Shown here piece by piece: positions 51,081 through 60,573 of a stretch of DNA of 64,000 nucleotides. The position numbers and the translations under genes are program-made. Every line of letters starts with the position of its first letter. The first letter of the stretch is position 1. The notes under the pieces are model-generated. The model searched no databases, was not told the origin of the DNA, and saw only the letters and a program-made list of their open reading frames with translations. The stretch comes from JBPOJN01 sp052033505 (lineage in GTDB: Bacteria > UBA10199 > JACPAL01 > GCA-016699445): the NCBI GenBank assembly GCA_052033505.1, contig JBPOJN010000002.1, positions 1 to 64,000 of the forward strand, in the 5' to 3' direction.

Positions 51081-51476
51081 CTAACCGCGGGGAGGGGGAG
51101 CTTCGGGATAGGGCTTCGGATTTTGGGGAACTTTGAGAGGATCTTCTAAAGTTTCGAAAACGAAAGGCGCGGGAGCGACGGACGCGACCGTGAGCAAAAA
51201 AGGCTCGGAGCGGAAATCGATCGTGACCCCATCGGCTTTTTTCGCGCCGCAGGGTTCTTGAGCATAGCCGGATCGTTTGTCTTGGTGGCACGACATTTTA
51301 CGTTCGCCGAAGGTTTTTGTGTCGTGTTTGCAGCCGCAGGAAGTCTCGCGGTGGGCGCAGCAGCAGGCGGAGTCTTTTTTGTAGGCTCCCCAAGCGACCG
51401 ACATGGGATAGGCCTGGCCCAAAGAAATGAGCCCGAAAAGGATCGCGATGAAGAATCTGTGGCGTAAGACGAACAT
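51081..51476 (-). CDS. Small Cys-rich exported protein, possible metal binder
   Basis: A 131-residue protein with a signal peptide (MFVLRHRFFIAILFGLISLGQA). The mature N-terminus has CCCAH, CGCKH, MSCH and EPCGAK, seven cysteines and several histidines within about 45 residues, and the C-terminus is Pro-rich. Such clusters fit copper or zinc handling, or a disulphide-rich domain. Unrecognised family. Confidence 0.7.
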   Translation of the reverse strand: MFVLRHRFFIAILFGLISLGQAYPMSVAWGAYKKDSACCCAHRETSCGCKHDTKTFGERKMSCHQDKRSGYAQEPCGAKKADGVTIDFRSEPFLLTVASVAPAPFVFETLEDPLKVPQNPKPYPEAPPPRG

Positions 51477-51522
51477 GTGGGTCCCCGGCTACACCGCCCC
51501 GGAAGAGACTGTCAATCGATGG

Positions 51523-51951
51523 TTAGAAGGGTTTCACGACGACCAGGATCACGACGGCGATCAGTATCAGGGTGGGGATTTCGTTGATCATGCGGCAGGC
51601 TTTTTCGGAGAGGAAGAAATCGCCCGCGGCGAACCGGCGGTGCGTGTACCCGGCGAAGAAGTGATACGCGATCAAGCAGGCGATGCCCAGAAGCTTCGCA
51701 TGAAACCACGCCGCGTGGAGGACCATCGGGTTTTCACGAATCAGTAACAACCCGAACAGGATCGTGACGGCCATGGCCGGATGCATGATCGCATAGAGGA
51801 GCTTCCTCTCCATCGTCGTGTAGGCGGCGCAGAGGGCGGGCGCGGAGCGGTGTTTGGCGTGATAAACGTAGAGCCTGAAAATATAAAACATCCCGGCGAA
51901 CCAGGCGACCATCGCGATGATGTGAAAGGCTTTGAGCCAGAGGTAGGCCAT
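51523..51951 (-). CDS. hemJ: HemJ protoporphyrinogen IX oxidase
   Basis: A 142-residue integral membrane protein with four hydrophobic helices. The start AYLWLKAFHIIAMVAWFAGMFYIFRLYVYHA holds the conserved His of helix 1, and MHPAMAVTIL plus WFHAKLLGIA supply the other conserved HemJ (UPF0093) positions. It oxidises protoporphyrinogen IX to protoporphyrin IX, the penultimate step of haem synthesis. Location in a run with hemE and hemN supports the name. It starts 12 bases after typA. Confidence 0.9.
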   Translation of the reverse strand: MAYLWLKAFHIIAMVAWFAGMFYIFRLYVYHAKHRSAPALCAAYTTMERKLLYAIMHPAMAVTILFGLLLIRENPMVLHAAWFHAKLLGIACLIAYHFFAGYTHRRFAAGDFFLSEKACRMINEIPTLILIAVVILVVVKPF

Positions 51952-51963
51952 AGCGTTTTAGCT

Positions 51964-53769
51964 TTACCGGAACGTCGCCGAGAGCACGTTTTTGCGCAAG
52001 CGGATCGATTTCGGCGTCACTTCCACCTGTTCGTCGTCGCGGATGAATTCGATCGCGCGTTCGAGCGTCATCGGCAGGATCGGAGTTAGCGATAAAGATT
52101 CGTCTTTACCGGAGGCGCGCATATTGGAGAGTTTCTTTTCCTTGCAGGGATTCACGTCCAAATCTTGCTCGCGGTTGTTTTCGCCGATGATCATACCTTC
52201 GTACACGGGAATGCCGGCTTCGATGAAGAGGTTGCCGCGGGGTTCTAAGTGGAAAAGTCCGTAAATGACGGAGTCGCCCTGGCGGTCGGAGACGAGAGAG
52301 CCGGTCACGCGGGACTTGATCTCACCGCGGAAAGGTTCGTAGCCGGTGACGTAGGAGTTCATCAGTCCCGTGCCCTTGGTGTCGGTCAAAAATTCGTTGC
52401 GATAGCCGATAAGTCCGCGCGAGGGGACAGAAAACTCGAGTCGCACGCGGCCCGAACCGTGGTTGACCATGTTCGTCATGCGGCCCATGCGGCGCGCGAG
52501 TTTTTCGGTCACGATGCCGGTGAAGTCCTCATGGATGTCGACGAAAAGGTGTTCGATGGGCTCGCATTCGGCGCCGTTGACGGTCTTCATGATGACCTTC
52601 GGGCGGCTCACGCAAAGCTCGAATCCCTCGCGGCGCATCGTTTCGATCAGGATCGCCATCTGGAATTCGCCGCGGCCTTTGACCAGGAAACTGTCGGCGG
52701 TTTCGCCCTGTTCGACTTTGAGGGCGACGTTGTGCAGGATTTCTTTTTGGAGGCGTTCCAGGATTTTACGGGATTGCACGATCTTGCCTTCGCGCCCGGC
52801 GAAGGGAGAGCTGTTGACCATGAACTTCATGGAGACCGTGGGCTCGTCGACGGTGATGCGTTTCAAGGCTTTCGGGTTCGCCGCGGTACCGATCGTGTCG
52901 CCGATCTCGACGTTTTCTATGCCGGCCAAGATCACGATTTCTCCGGCTTCGACCGCTTCGACGTCGCGGAAACGGATGCCTTCGTAGACTTGGAGGTTCG
53001 TGGCTTTCAGCGGACGCGGATTGCCGTCCTTGCCGATGCAGACCAAGGAGTCGTTTTTCTTCGCGCTCCCGTTGAACACGCGTCCGATCGCGAGACGTCC
53101 GAGATAATCCGAGTAAGCCAGGTTCGTGACCAACATCTGGAAAGGCTCGGCCGGGTCATAATGCGGCGGCGGGACTTCTTCGACGATCTTTTCGAAGAGG
53201 GGCGCCAGGTTCGTGCCTTTTTCCTCGAGCGTGTTCTGCGCTAAGCCTTCGCGTCCGATCGCGTAGAGCACGGGAAAATTAATCTGTTCGTCGTTGGCGT
53301 CCAGGTCGATGAAGAGGCTGTAGACTTCGTCCAGGACTTCCTTCGGGCGTGCGTCCTTGCGGTCGATCTTATTCACGACGACGATAATTTTTAAGTTTTG
53401 CTCCAAGGCCTTCTTCAAGACGAAACGCGTCTGGGGCAGCGGGCCTTCGGAGGAGTCGACCAGCAGGATCGCGCCGTCGACCATCTTCAGTCCGCGCTCC
53501 ACCTCACCGCCGAAGTCGGCGTGGCCCGGGGTGTCGATGATGTTGATTTTGACGTCCTTCCAAAAGACTGAGCAGTTCTTCGCCGCGATCGTGATGCCGC
53601 GCTCGCGCTCGAGGTCCATGTTGTCCATCACGCGGTCTTCGGTCGCTTGGTTCTCGCGAAAAGTCCCGCTTTGCTTGAGCAGTTGATCGACGAGCGTGGT
53701 TTTGCCGTGGTCGACGTGCGCGATGATGGCGATGCTGCGGAGCTTCGGATTGGTCAGTGTCGATTTCAT
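51964..53769 (-). CDS. typA: Ribosome-associated GTPase TypA/BipA
   Basis: A 601-residue translational GTPase of normal length: IAHVDHGKTTL (P-loop) near 12, RGITIAAKN (switch I) near 48, DTPGHADFGGEV (switch II) near 69, and NKID near 125, followed by EF-G-like domains and the BipA C-terminal region (GLIGYRNEFLTDTKGTGLMN near 415). It is implicated in ribosome assembly and stress responses. The start at MKSTLTNPK is chosen; the 35 residues upstream are unlikely to be translated. It lies between hemN and hemJ. Confidence 0.95.
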   Translation of the reverse strand: MKSTLTNPKLRSIAIIAHVDHGKTTLVDQLLKQSGTFRENQATEDRVMDNMDLERERGITIAAKNCSVFWKDVKINIIDTPGHADFGGEVERGLKMVDGAILLVDSSEGPLPQTRFVLKKALEQNLKIIVVVNKIDRKDARPKEVLDEVYSLFIDLDANDEQINFPVLYAIGREGLAQNTLEEKGTNLAPLFEKIVEEVPPPHYDPAEPFQMLVTNLAYSDYLGRLAIGRVFNGSAKKNDSLVCIGKDGNPRPLKATNLQVYEGIRFRDVEAVEAGEIVILAGIENVEIGDTIGTAANPKALKRITVDEPTVSMKFMVNSSPFAGREGKIVQSRKILERLQKEILHNVALKVEQGETADSFLVKGRGEFQMAILIETMRREGFELCVSRPKVIMKTVNGAECEPIEHLFVDIHEDFTGIVTEKLARRMGRMTNMVNHGSGRVRLEFSVPSRGLIGYRNEFLTDTKGTGLMNSYVTGYEPFRGEIKSRVTGSLVSDRQGDSVIYGLFHLEPRGNLFIEAGIPVYEGMIIGENNREQDLDVNPCKEKKLSNMRASGKDESLSLTPILPMTLERAIEFIRDDEQVEVTPKSIRLRKNVLSATFR

Positions 53770-53821
53770 AAACTTTAAGTTTCTTTCTTGTACGGAATGC
53801 TGAGGCTTAAGGTCAGGATCC

Positions 53822-55198
53822 CTAAATGGTTCTGGAAAAGACGGGGTTATTCGCATTTCCCCGGGCGGCGTCAAGATAAGAGTCGAAAATCATCGCTATA
53901 TTCCGGAGGAACAAAAAGCCCTCCGGGGTCACGCGCAGGCCACGGCTGGATGTTTCCACGAGACCGTCGTCGGCGAAGCCCCGGAGTTGTGAAATCTCTT
54001 CGGCGAAAGTTTTCTGAAAATCCTCGTTCCAATCTTTTCGGAAACTCTCGAAGTCGACCTCGCCCGTGCACATGATGCGGGTGATGACGTCGCGGCGCAT
54101 GGGGTCTTGGCCGGAAAGGATATGGCCTCGGTGGGTGGCCAAGTGGCCGCTGTTAACGGCCTGTTCGTACGGGGCGAGGTCTTTTTCGTTCTGAAAATAA
54201 TTCCCGGCCGCATACGAAATAGCGCTGACCCCGAAACCGATCTGGTGCGCGTCTGCGTGCGTCGAATACCCCATGAAATTGCGGTGGATCGTATTATCGT
54301 CCAGGGCCTTCGCCAGGGCGTCATTTTCCAGGGCGAAATGATCCATCCCGATCAGGCGGTAACCGTTTTGGGTCAAGGTGTCGTAGGCTCTTTCGAAAAG
54401 CGCGAGTTTCAGTTCAGGCGGGGGGAGGTCTTTATCTTCAAAAGAGCGCTGATACGGTTTCAACCAGGGCACGTGCGCGTAGCTATAGACGGCCAGGCGG
54501 TCGGGCCTCAAAAGCAAAACGTGTTCGAGCGTCTTCGTCCATGTCTCCAAGGTCTGCCCCGGCAATCCGTAGATCAGGTCGAAGTTGAAGGAGCGAAACC
54601 CTAAACCCCGTAATTGTTCGACCATTTGGGCCGTCATTTCATAGGTCTGATGGCGGTTGATGAGCTTCTGTACCTTCGGGTCGAAATCTTGAACACCCAA
54701 TGAAATGCGGTTGAATGGAAGCTCGGCCAAAGCGCGGCAGAATTCCGGGGTACTCGTGCGCGGGTGCATTTCGATCGCGATCTCCGCGCCCGGCAGGAGG
54801 CGGAAGCGTGTTTGGGCTTTTTCTACGATTTCACGGATCTCGCCGGGCTGCAGGAAATTCGGCGTGCCTCCGCCGAAGTGCATTTGAGACGCCGGAGATT
54901 TCCCGGGCAGAGCCTCGGCGACGCGGTCGATTTCCCGCAGCAATACGTCGACGTACGGGCGGGAACGCGCATGGTCTTTCGTGATGACCTTCATACATCC
55001 GCAAAAATGGCAGAGGTTTTCACAGAAGGGGAGATGGAAATAGAGCGAGAGATTTTCGTTCGGCTTCAAAGACGACAAAGCCTTCTGATAGTCGTTTTCA
55101 CCGACTTTCGATGTCCAGACCGGAGCGGTGGGATAGCTCGTATAGCGCGGGCCGGCGACGTCGTATTTGCGGAGGAGTTGCAACAGGCGCTCGTTCAT
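53822..55198 (-). CDS. hemN: Oxygen-independent coproporphyrinogen III oxidase
   Basis: A radical-SAM enzyme that decarboxylates coproporphyrinogen III anaerobically to protoporphyrinogen IX. The 458-residue protein has the FeS motif CENLCHFCGC (Cys59, Cys63, Cys66), YFHLPFC ahead of it, FGGGTPNFL near 108, and GYSTHADAHQIGFGVSAIS near 308; length matches E. coli HemN. Its start overlaps the hemE stop in ATGA. Confidence 0.95.
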   Translation of the reverse strand: MNERLLQLLRKYDVAGPRYTSYPTAPVWTSKVGENDYQKALSSLKPNENLSLYFHLPFCENLCHFCGCMKVITKDHARSRPYVDVLLREIDRVAEALPGKSPASQMHFGGGTPNFLQPGEIREIVEKAQTRFRLLPGAEIAIEMHPRTSTPEFCRALAELPFNRISLGVQDFDPKVQKLINRHQTYEMTAQMVEQLRGLGFRSFNFDLIYGLPGQTLETWTKTLEHVLLLRPDRLAVYSYAHVPWLKPYQRSFEDKDLPPPELKLALFERAYDTLTQNGYRLIGMDHFALENDALAKALDDNTIHRNFMGYSTHADAHQIGFGVSAISYAAGNYFQNEKDLAPYEQAVNSGHLATHRGHILSGQDPMRRDVITRIMCTGEVDFESFRKDWNEDFQKTFAEEISQLRGFADDGLVETSSRGLRVTPEGFLFLRNIAMIFDSYLDAARGNANNPVFSRTI

Positions 55199-56235
55199 GA
55201 TTTCGCCGTGTCCACGAACGCCTTCGCGTTTTCGACGGGGATGTCCTCGAGGATGCCGTGGCCTAAATTAACGATGTAACCCGGAGAACCGCCGGCGGCC
55301 TCGATCATTTTTTTCGTTTCTTCCCGGATGGTGTCAGGAGGGGCGTAAAGTTTCGCCGGATCGAAATTACCCTGGATCGCGACTTCGCCTTTCGCGCGCG
55401 CCCGGATCTCGCGCAAATCCGTACGCCAGTCCACGCTGATCACGTCGGGACCGGCCGACTTCATGTCGTCGAAGAGATGTGATCCGCCTTTAATGTAGAG
55501 GATCGTGGGGACGCCAGTGATTTTGATCGCCTTCAGAATCTCGCGCGTGTAGGGCAGGGCGAAACGCCGGTAGTCGTCCGCGTCCATCATGCCGGCCCAA
55601 GTATCGAAGAGTTGGATCGCGTCGCATCCGGCCGCGACTTGTGCTTTCAAGTAGTCGATCGTCGCGAGCGAGATTTTTTCCATGAGCAGGCGAAAGACTG
55701 CGAGGTCGCGGTAGGCGAGTCTCTTGATGCGCGCGCCGTCGTAGGATCCGTCCCCACCCACCATGTACGCCCCGACCGTGAACGGCGCCCCCGCAAAACC
55801 CAAGAGAGGAACGTCGGGAGAGAGTTCTTTTTTGATCCTGCGGATGGCTTCGAACACGAACGCACAACGGCCGGGCACGTCTTTTTCGTGCAGGTCCGAG
55901 GCTTCGGCCTTCGTCACGACCGCGCGATCAAAAACGGGACCGACGTCCTTGACGAAATCGAGTTTGAGCCCCATCGCTTCCGGCACGATCAAGATGTCGC
56001 TATAAAGGATGGCGGCGTCGACGCCTAAGCGCCGAATGGGTTGCAGCGTGATCTGGCAAGCGATCTCGGGATTCTTCATCATCGCGAGCGTGGCCATTTT
56101 CTGCCGTATCTCGCGGTATTCGGGCAGATAACGTCCCGCCTGCCGCATCATCCAGACGGGCGCGCGGTCGACGGGCTCACGCCGGCAGGCCCTTAAAAAT
56201 CGTTCTTTCGAGGTCATGAAGAGGGGGAAAGTCAT
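55195..56235 (-). CDS. hemE: Uroporphyrinogen decarboxylase
   Basis: Decarboxylates uroporphyrinogen III to coproporphyrinogen III. Signatures: PVWMMRQAGRYLPEYRE near 26, AAILYSDILIVPEAMGL near 73, GFAGAPFTVGAYMVGG near 149 and FDTWAGM near 212. ATG 56235 is used because GGGAAA precedes it (346 residues); ATG 56217 gives the form most like known HemE starts. It overlaps hemN by four bases, making hemE-hemN a coupled unit. Confidence 0.95.
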   Translation of the reverse strand: MTFPLFMTSKERFLRACRREPVDRAPVWMMRQAGRYLPEYREIRQKMATLAMMKNPEIACQITLQPIRRLGVDAAILYSDILIVPEAMGLKLDFVKDVGPVFDRAVVTKAEASDLHEKDVPGRCAFVFEAIRRIKKELSPDVPLLGFAGAPFTVGAYMVGGDGSYDGARIKRLAYRDLAVFRLLMEKISLATIDYLKAQVAAGCDAIQLFDTWAGMMDADDYRRFALPYTREILKAIKITGVPTILYIKGGSHLFDDMKSAGPDVISVDWRTDLREIRARAKGEVAIQGNFDPAKLYAPPDTIREETKKMIEAAGGSPGYIVNLGHGILEDIPVENAKAFVDTAKS

Positions 56236-56327
56236 CGATTTCCCGGATAAATTCAATCCTAAAATACGGCGAGGAGGTTTTAAGAAAACCCTGGCCATTT
56301 TTCCGGTCGTTGATTTAAGGCCTGCGC

Positions 56328-56957
56328 ATGATTTTAGCCTGCTTGGATTTGGAAGGGGTCTTGGTCCCCGAAATCTGGATCAACTTCGCCGAAAAGACCG
56401 GCATCGAGGAGTTGCGTCTCACGACGCGCGACATTCCGGACTACGACGTGCTGATGAAGAAGCGGCTGAAGATCCTGGCCGATCATAAATTGAAATTAAA
56501 GGACATCGAAGAAGTCATCGGTACGCTCGAGCCGCTGGAAGGCGCGAAGGAATTCCTCGAACGTCTGAGGTCTTCTTTCCAGGTCGTTATTCTCTCCGAC
56601 ACGTTCTACGAATTCGGCATGCCTTTGATGAAACAATTGGGGTTTCCGACGTTGTTTTGTCACTCGTTGGGGATCGGGCCCGATGGATCGGTGACCGACT
56701 ACCGGCTGCGTCTTCAAGACCAGAAGAAAAAAGCCATCGATGCCTTTCGCGCGCTTAACTTCAAAACCATCGCTGCTGGCGACTCCTATAATGATACGTC
56801 GATGCTCAGCGCTGCAGATCACGGGATTTTATTCTGTCCTCCCGATAATGTGAAAAAAGAGTTCCCACAATTTCCGGTTGCGATGGACCATCCCAAGCTT
56901 TGGGAACATTTTGAGTGGTATCAGAAAGAGTTGACATTATCGACCCGGCGAGTTTGA
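56328..56957 (+). CDS. thrH: Phosphoserine/homoserine phosphotransferase ThrH
   Basis: A 209-residue HAD-family enzyme that dephosphorylates phosphoserine and can move the phosphate to homoserine. The Asp nucleophile motif DLEGVLVPEIWI (7-18), TTRDIPDYDVLM near 32, ILSDTFYEF near 89 and AAGDSYNDTSML near 148 closely match the Pseudomonas aeruginosa ThrH that defines the family. It starts divergently from hemE and is followed after 40 bases by the glycosyltransferase. Confidence 0.93.
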   Translation: MILACLDLEGVLVPEIWINFAEKTGIEELRLTTRDIPDYDVLMKKRLKILADHKLKLKDIEEVIGTLEPLEGAKEFLERLRSSFQVVILSDTFYEFGMPLMKQLGFPTLFCHSLGIGPDGSVTDYRLRLQDQKKKAIDAFRALNFKTIAAGDSYNDTSMLSAADHGILFCPPDNVKKEFPQFPVAMDHPKLWEHFEWYQKELTLSTRRV

Positions 56958-56997
56958 AAGGACAACTTTTGATCCTACTTAAGGAGCCAATGTTCCC

Positions 56998-58266
56998 ATG
57001 AAGGTACTGTACCTGAGTTCTGATTTGCCGTGGCCGGTCACTTCGGGTTGTCGTTCTGCCCTCCATAATCACCTCATGGAGATCTCTCAAGAAGGGAGTA
57101 TTCTAAGAGAGATGGGGGTGGTAGATGATGCTCCCTCGCAGCGGGATATTTTTGAGAAAGAACTTCGAGCCAGGAATATTCATCTCCATCTCTTTCAGCG
57201 GAAAGTCAGCAAGCTTTCGCAAGGGTCACGATCCAATTTTCTGCGCGATTTGTTTTCCGTCCCATTTTTCTTTCTTACCTCTCGGTTTCCGATCGCCTAC
57301 AGAGCGCGGCAAAATCCAGAAGCCTTGAAGAAGATCAAGGATTTGCTGGCGGAAAATGAATTTGACTTGATTGTCATTGACCACATCAATGCCGTCGCTC
57401 TCCTGCCTCCCGGACTTTTTTTGCCGACTCTTTACATCAGTCACAACGCCGAGTCCGTGATCTCGCGATCACGTTATCGGAATTATCCGTTATGGCATCC
57501 TTTTCGATTTTTATTTTTTGTCGAATACCTCAAAAATTGTCATCTGGAACGGTTTGTTTGTTCCAGCGTTGACAGAATCGTCTGCATTTCGTCTGCGGAT
57601 GTAGAGACACTAAAAACTTTTGCCATGGATTCAAAAAAATCCCCGTCGATCGCATGCTGTCCTGAGCGAGTCCTAATGAAGAATGCGTGGCGCGGGAGTT
57701 TCGGGGGGAAGGATTTACTGTTCGTCGGCCCCATTAAGTTTTTTGCAAATCAAGAGGCTCTTTTTTGGACGGTTGAAAAGTTAATGCCGGCTCTTTGCGA
57801 GAGTGCTCCTGACGTGCGGCTTTTGGTCGCAGGAACGACGCGGGATGAATTTCTGAGCCGGGGAGGACGAACGTCCCCGCATGTTCAATTTTTTGGATTT
57901 GTGTCTGAAGCCGAGTTGGATCGTCTCTATCAGGATTGTGATCTTCTCATTTCTCCGACCAAACACAGTTCAGGCATTAAAATGAAGGTGCTGGACGCGA
58001 TCTCTCATGGCACGCCTATTGCCGGTACGCCGGAGTCTTTTTCGGGCATCGATTTTCTTTCGGAAATTTTACGGATCGATCGATCGAATGTCGATAAAAG
58101 TGCGAAGGATATTTTGTCTCTTCTTCAGACGCCTGAAAATTTAAAAGAAATAAGCCGAAGTATGAGGAGCAATTTAGAAAAATTCCTTTTGCGACGGAAA
58201 GGGTTGATTCGCCATATGAGGGAGCTCTCCGGCGTGGAGGAATTCTCTATTTCTTTAGTAGGATGA
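56998..58266 (+). CDS. Family 4-like glycosyltransferase
   Basis: A 422-residue GT-B glycosyltransferase: N-terminal Rossmann MKVLYLSSDLPWPVTSGCR; nucleotide-sugar half with GKDLLFVGPIKFFANQEALFW near 237, FFGFVSEAELDRLYQDCDLLISPTKHSSGIKMKVLDAISHGTPIAG near 297-345 (the E-x7-E-like region has Lys-Met in place of the first Glu region). It probably adds a sugar in surface-polysaccharide synthesis. AAGGAG lies upstream. The locus is visibly more AT-rich than the rest of the window. It converges on the methyltransferase with a 20-base overlap. Confidence 0.8.
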   Translation: MKVLYLSSDLPWPVTSGCRSALHNHLMEISQEGSILREMGVVDDAPSQRDIFEKELRARNIHLHLFQRKVSKLSQGSRSNFLRDLFSVPFFFLTSRFPIAYRARQNPEALKKIKDLLAENEFDLIVIDHINAVALLPPGLFLPTLYISHNAESVISRSRYRNYPLWHPFRFLFFVEYLKNCHLERFVCSSVDRIVCISSADVETLKTFAMDSKKSPSIACCPERVLMKNAWRGSFGGKDLLFVGPIKFFANQEALFWTVEKLMPALCESAPDVRLLVAGTTRDEFLSRGGRTSPHVQFFGFVSEAELDRLYQDCDLLISPTKHSSGIKMKVLDAISHGTPIAGTPESFSGIDFLSEILRIDRSNVDKSAKDILSLLQTPENLKEISRSMRSNLEKFLLRRKGLIRHMRELSGVEEFSISLVG

Positions 58267-59030
58267 GTGTTTGCACCGCAGCCTGCGAGCTTCCCACGAG
58301 GAGTTCTTCTTGGAGCCCGACAATTTTTAAGGGAATAAATTCCGGACACCCGCAGAGTTCCGATGGGTCGCCGTGGATCAAATCCATGCCGCTTTCTTCG
58401 ATGAGCCATCGGAGGGAAATATTTTTACCCCATTGATTGGTTTCTTTTTCGGAAAACGGCGCGAGATCCAGGAAGAGATCGACGGTCAGGATGAAAAGGC
58501 CGCCTGGTTTTAAAATGCGTCTGACGTGTTTGAGAATGCTTAAGATATCCGGCTCGGGGATGTGTTCCAGAACGGAGACGCTGACGCCACGATCAAAGTC
58601 ATTGTCTTTGAGGTTGGCCTCTTCAATGAAACCGGGGAACAGTGTGACCTGGGTGCCAAAGCGTCTGTTCAGAAGATCGAAAAACTTGGGTGTGATCGGC
58701 CAACCTCGGCCTCGTGCCTTTATGCCCGGATCTACGTTGATGACCTTAGCAGCCGGCATGATCGAGCGCAAATTGCAAACCGGCATTTCCTCCGCCGATC
58801 TCAAGGGTGCGTAATCCTTTTTGGGGCGCTGTCTTTTCAAATACCCAGGGGTATTCGAAGCGACGGGTTCGATTATTGTCTTGGAACGCGAACGGCCCGA
58901 CAAGGCCGGCGAGTCCCGGTAGATGGCGCAATTTTTTTGGTACGACCCGGCGCGCCGCATGACCATAGGGGGCGCGCCAACGACGGTTCCATGCCTTGTG
59001 TTCACGAGATAGAGTTTCGCGGAGCAACAT
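58247..59030 (-). pseudogene. Frameshifted SAM-dependent methyltransferase
   Basis: Two overlapping frames together form one class I methyltransferase of about 260 residues. The N-terminal piece (from ATG 59030, with AAAGGAG upstream) runs through motif I, TLEIGGGNAGLQFALDHAG, and stops at TAA near 58746. The C-terminal piece, one base out of phase, carries on with AAKVINVDPG (acidic end of strand 2) and SVLEHIPEPDI (post-I motif). Dropping one base in the CCGG run near 58753-58756 joins them. It is either a sequence error or a broken gene. The 29-base overlap with the flippase fits an operon. The substrate is probably a sugar. Confidence 0.75.
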
Positions 59031-60525
59031 GCTCGTCTCCTTTGAGAGTCTTTTGGAATAGTGCAAGCACTAAGTAAATAGCGATGCCTGGCAAGAAAGA
59101 AACAATGAGAAGTGTCTGGTCTTTCAAGGTAGGAGACAGCGCTTTTTGCAGTAAAAGGCTGAAGCAAAATCCGAAAACTCCAGAGACAAGAGTCCGCCAA
59201 CTCTCCGGTGTGAAGAGGGCGACTCTGTGAATGCGTCGCGCCTCTACCACCGCGACGAGGCTGACCAGTAGGTAGGCGGTTCCTGCCGTCCCTGCGGCGC
59301 CCAGAAGACCGAAATGAAGGGTTGCTTTGCCTCCGACAACGGCTGCGGCCAAAAGAGTCAGCATGGTTGCGACCACGAGTCGGCCTGCCGATCTTGTAAC
59401 CACAAGAAAGTAGAGAAACACGGAGGAGGTTGAATAAAGAAGCTGCGGTATGACCAGCCAAAGAAAGGTACCCGTCGAAATAAGTGCCGCATTTTTTCCC
59501 AAAAAACCGACAAGGTTTTTACTAAAAAAAATCAGAGTGAATCCGATGATGATATTGAGAAATAAAATTTTTTCTAGTGATAGGCGGAGATGGCTTTTGA
59601 GAGACTCTCGATCTTTTCCTAAAAAAGATTCGGATGCGACCGGGACCAGTATCCCTCCGATGGCTTTTTTGGTCTGCGAGGCGATCCGTGCGATTTGTTT
59701 TGCCAGGCCGTACACCCCGATCAAGGATTGTTGCTCAGGGCTGCCGGATCCTAAAAATGTGGTGATCAGAAAAATGTCGGCGCGAAATAGGATATTGTCA
59801 AACCCTGAAAGCAAATACATCGGCAGCGAGTAATGCAAGAAGCTGAGGGGAAATTTTTGTTTTGGGAGCGCTTCCAGGACCTTTTTCCAAGAAAAAAAAC
59901 GTTGAAACACGACCAAAGAAAGAAAGGCCACGACCAGGACTGTTAGAGCCTGAGAGAGGATGATCCCGCGATCTTTCCAGGGAGTGAGTCGAAAGATGAA
60001 GGCCAACGCAAGAAGCAACGCTGGCTCTACAACGCTCCTTAACAAGGCATTATATTTCATTTCTTTCAACCCCATCGTGGCATTGAGGGCAATATTGCCC
60101 AGTGCAAAAAAAGGGACTGTCGGAACGAGGATATAGAGGGCGAGTTTTATATCCGGGGTATCGACGTAGAGATGGGTGTAGCCCAAGACGATGAGGGATT
60201 CGATACTGGTGATGAGAAAGGAGGCTTTAAAACTGGAAGATAACTTTTGATAGAGCTTTTCGGTTTGATTGTGACGGTAGTGAGCCGTCTCGAAGAGGAT
60301 GCTTTCGTCGATACCCAGAGCCCCAAAAAGCATGATGAGTTCCACGATGCTCCAGGCGATCGTGTAAACGCCGAATTTTTCTGATCCGTAGAGTGCGATG
60401 GAGGAAAAGAAAAAAATGGCCCGACTGAATCGAAAGACATTTCCTATTAAATTTATCTTTATGCCAAGTAGAAGATCTTTCATGGGGGGGGGTGGTCTTG
60501 TGATTTTTCTTTCCTTCTCGATCAT
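59002..60525 (-). CDS. Wzx-like polysaccharide flippase (oligosaccharide transporter)
   Basis: A 507-residue polytopic protein of the MOP/Wzx superfamily with about 12-14 helices: KINLIGNVFRFSRAIFFFSSIALYGSEKFGVYTIAW at the start (GxfG.y.l pattern), IGVYGLAKQIARIASQTKKAIGGILVPVASE mid-way, and FFSKNLVGFLG. It would flip lipid-linked oligosaccharide units across the inner membrane. Either ATG 60525 (MIEKERK) or ATG 60483 (MKDLLLG) may be the start; a run of nine C on the coding strand lies between them. The ~127-codon upstream extension is antisense to the next gene and is rejected. Confidence 0.83.
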   Translation of the reverse strand: MIEKERKITRPPPPMKDLLLGIKINLIGNVFRFSRAIFFFSSIALYGSEKFGVYTIAWSIVELIMLFGALGIDESILFETAHYRHNQTEKLYQKLSSSFKASFLITSIESLIVLGYTHLYVDTPDIKLALYILVPTVPFFALGNIALNATMGLKEMKYNALLRSVVEPALLLALAFIFRLTPWKDRGIILSQALTVLVVAFLSLVVFQRFFSWKKVLEALPKQKFPLSFLHYSLPMYLLSGFDNILFRADIFLITTFLGSGSPEQQSLIGVYGLAKQIARIASQTKKAIGGILVPVASESFLGKDRESLKSHLRLSLEKILFLNIIIGFTLIFFSKNLVGFLGKNAALISTGTFLWLVIPQLLYSTSSVFLYFLVVTRSAGRLVVATMLTLLAAAVVGGKATLHFGLLGAAGTAGTAYLLVSLVAVVEARRIHRVALFTPESWRTLVSGVFGFCFSLLLQKALSPTLKDQTLLIVSFLPGIAIYLVLALFQKTLKGDEHVAPRNSIS

Positions 60526-60573
60526 GGGTTTGATAGAAGGGCCAGCACTTTTATAAAAATCTAAGGAGAAATT

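Noticed and set aside
59031..59461. N-terminal extension of the methyltransferase C-terminal frame
   Set aside because: The extension is antisense-like low-complexity sequence lying within the flippase; the true N-terminus is in the other frame at 59030.
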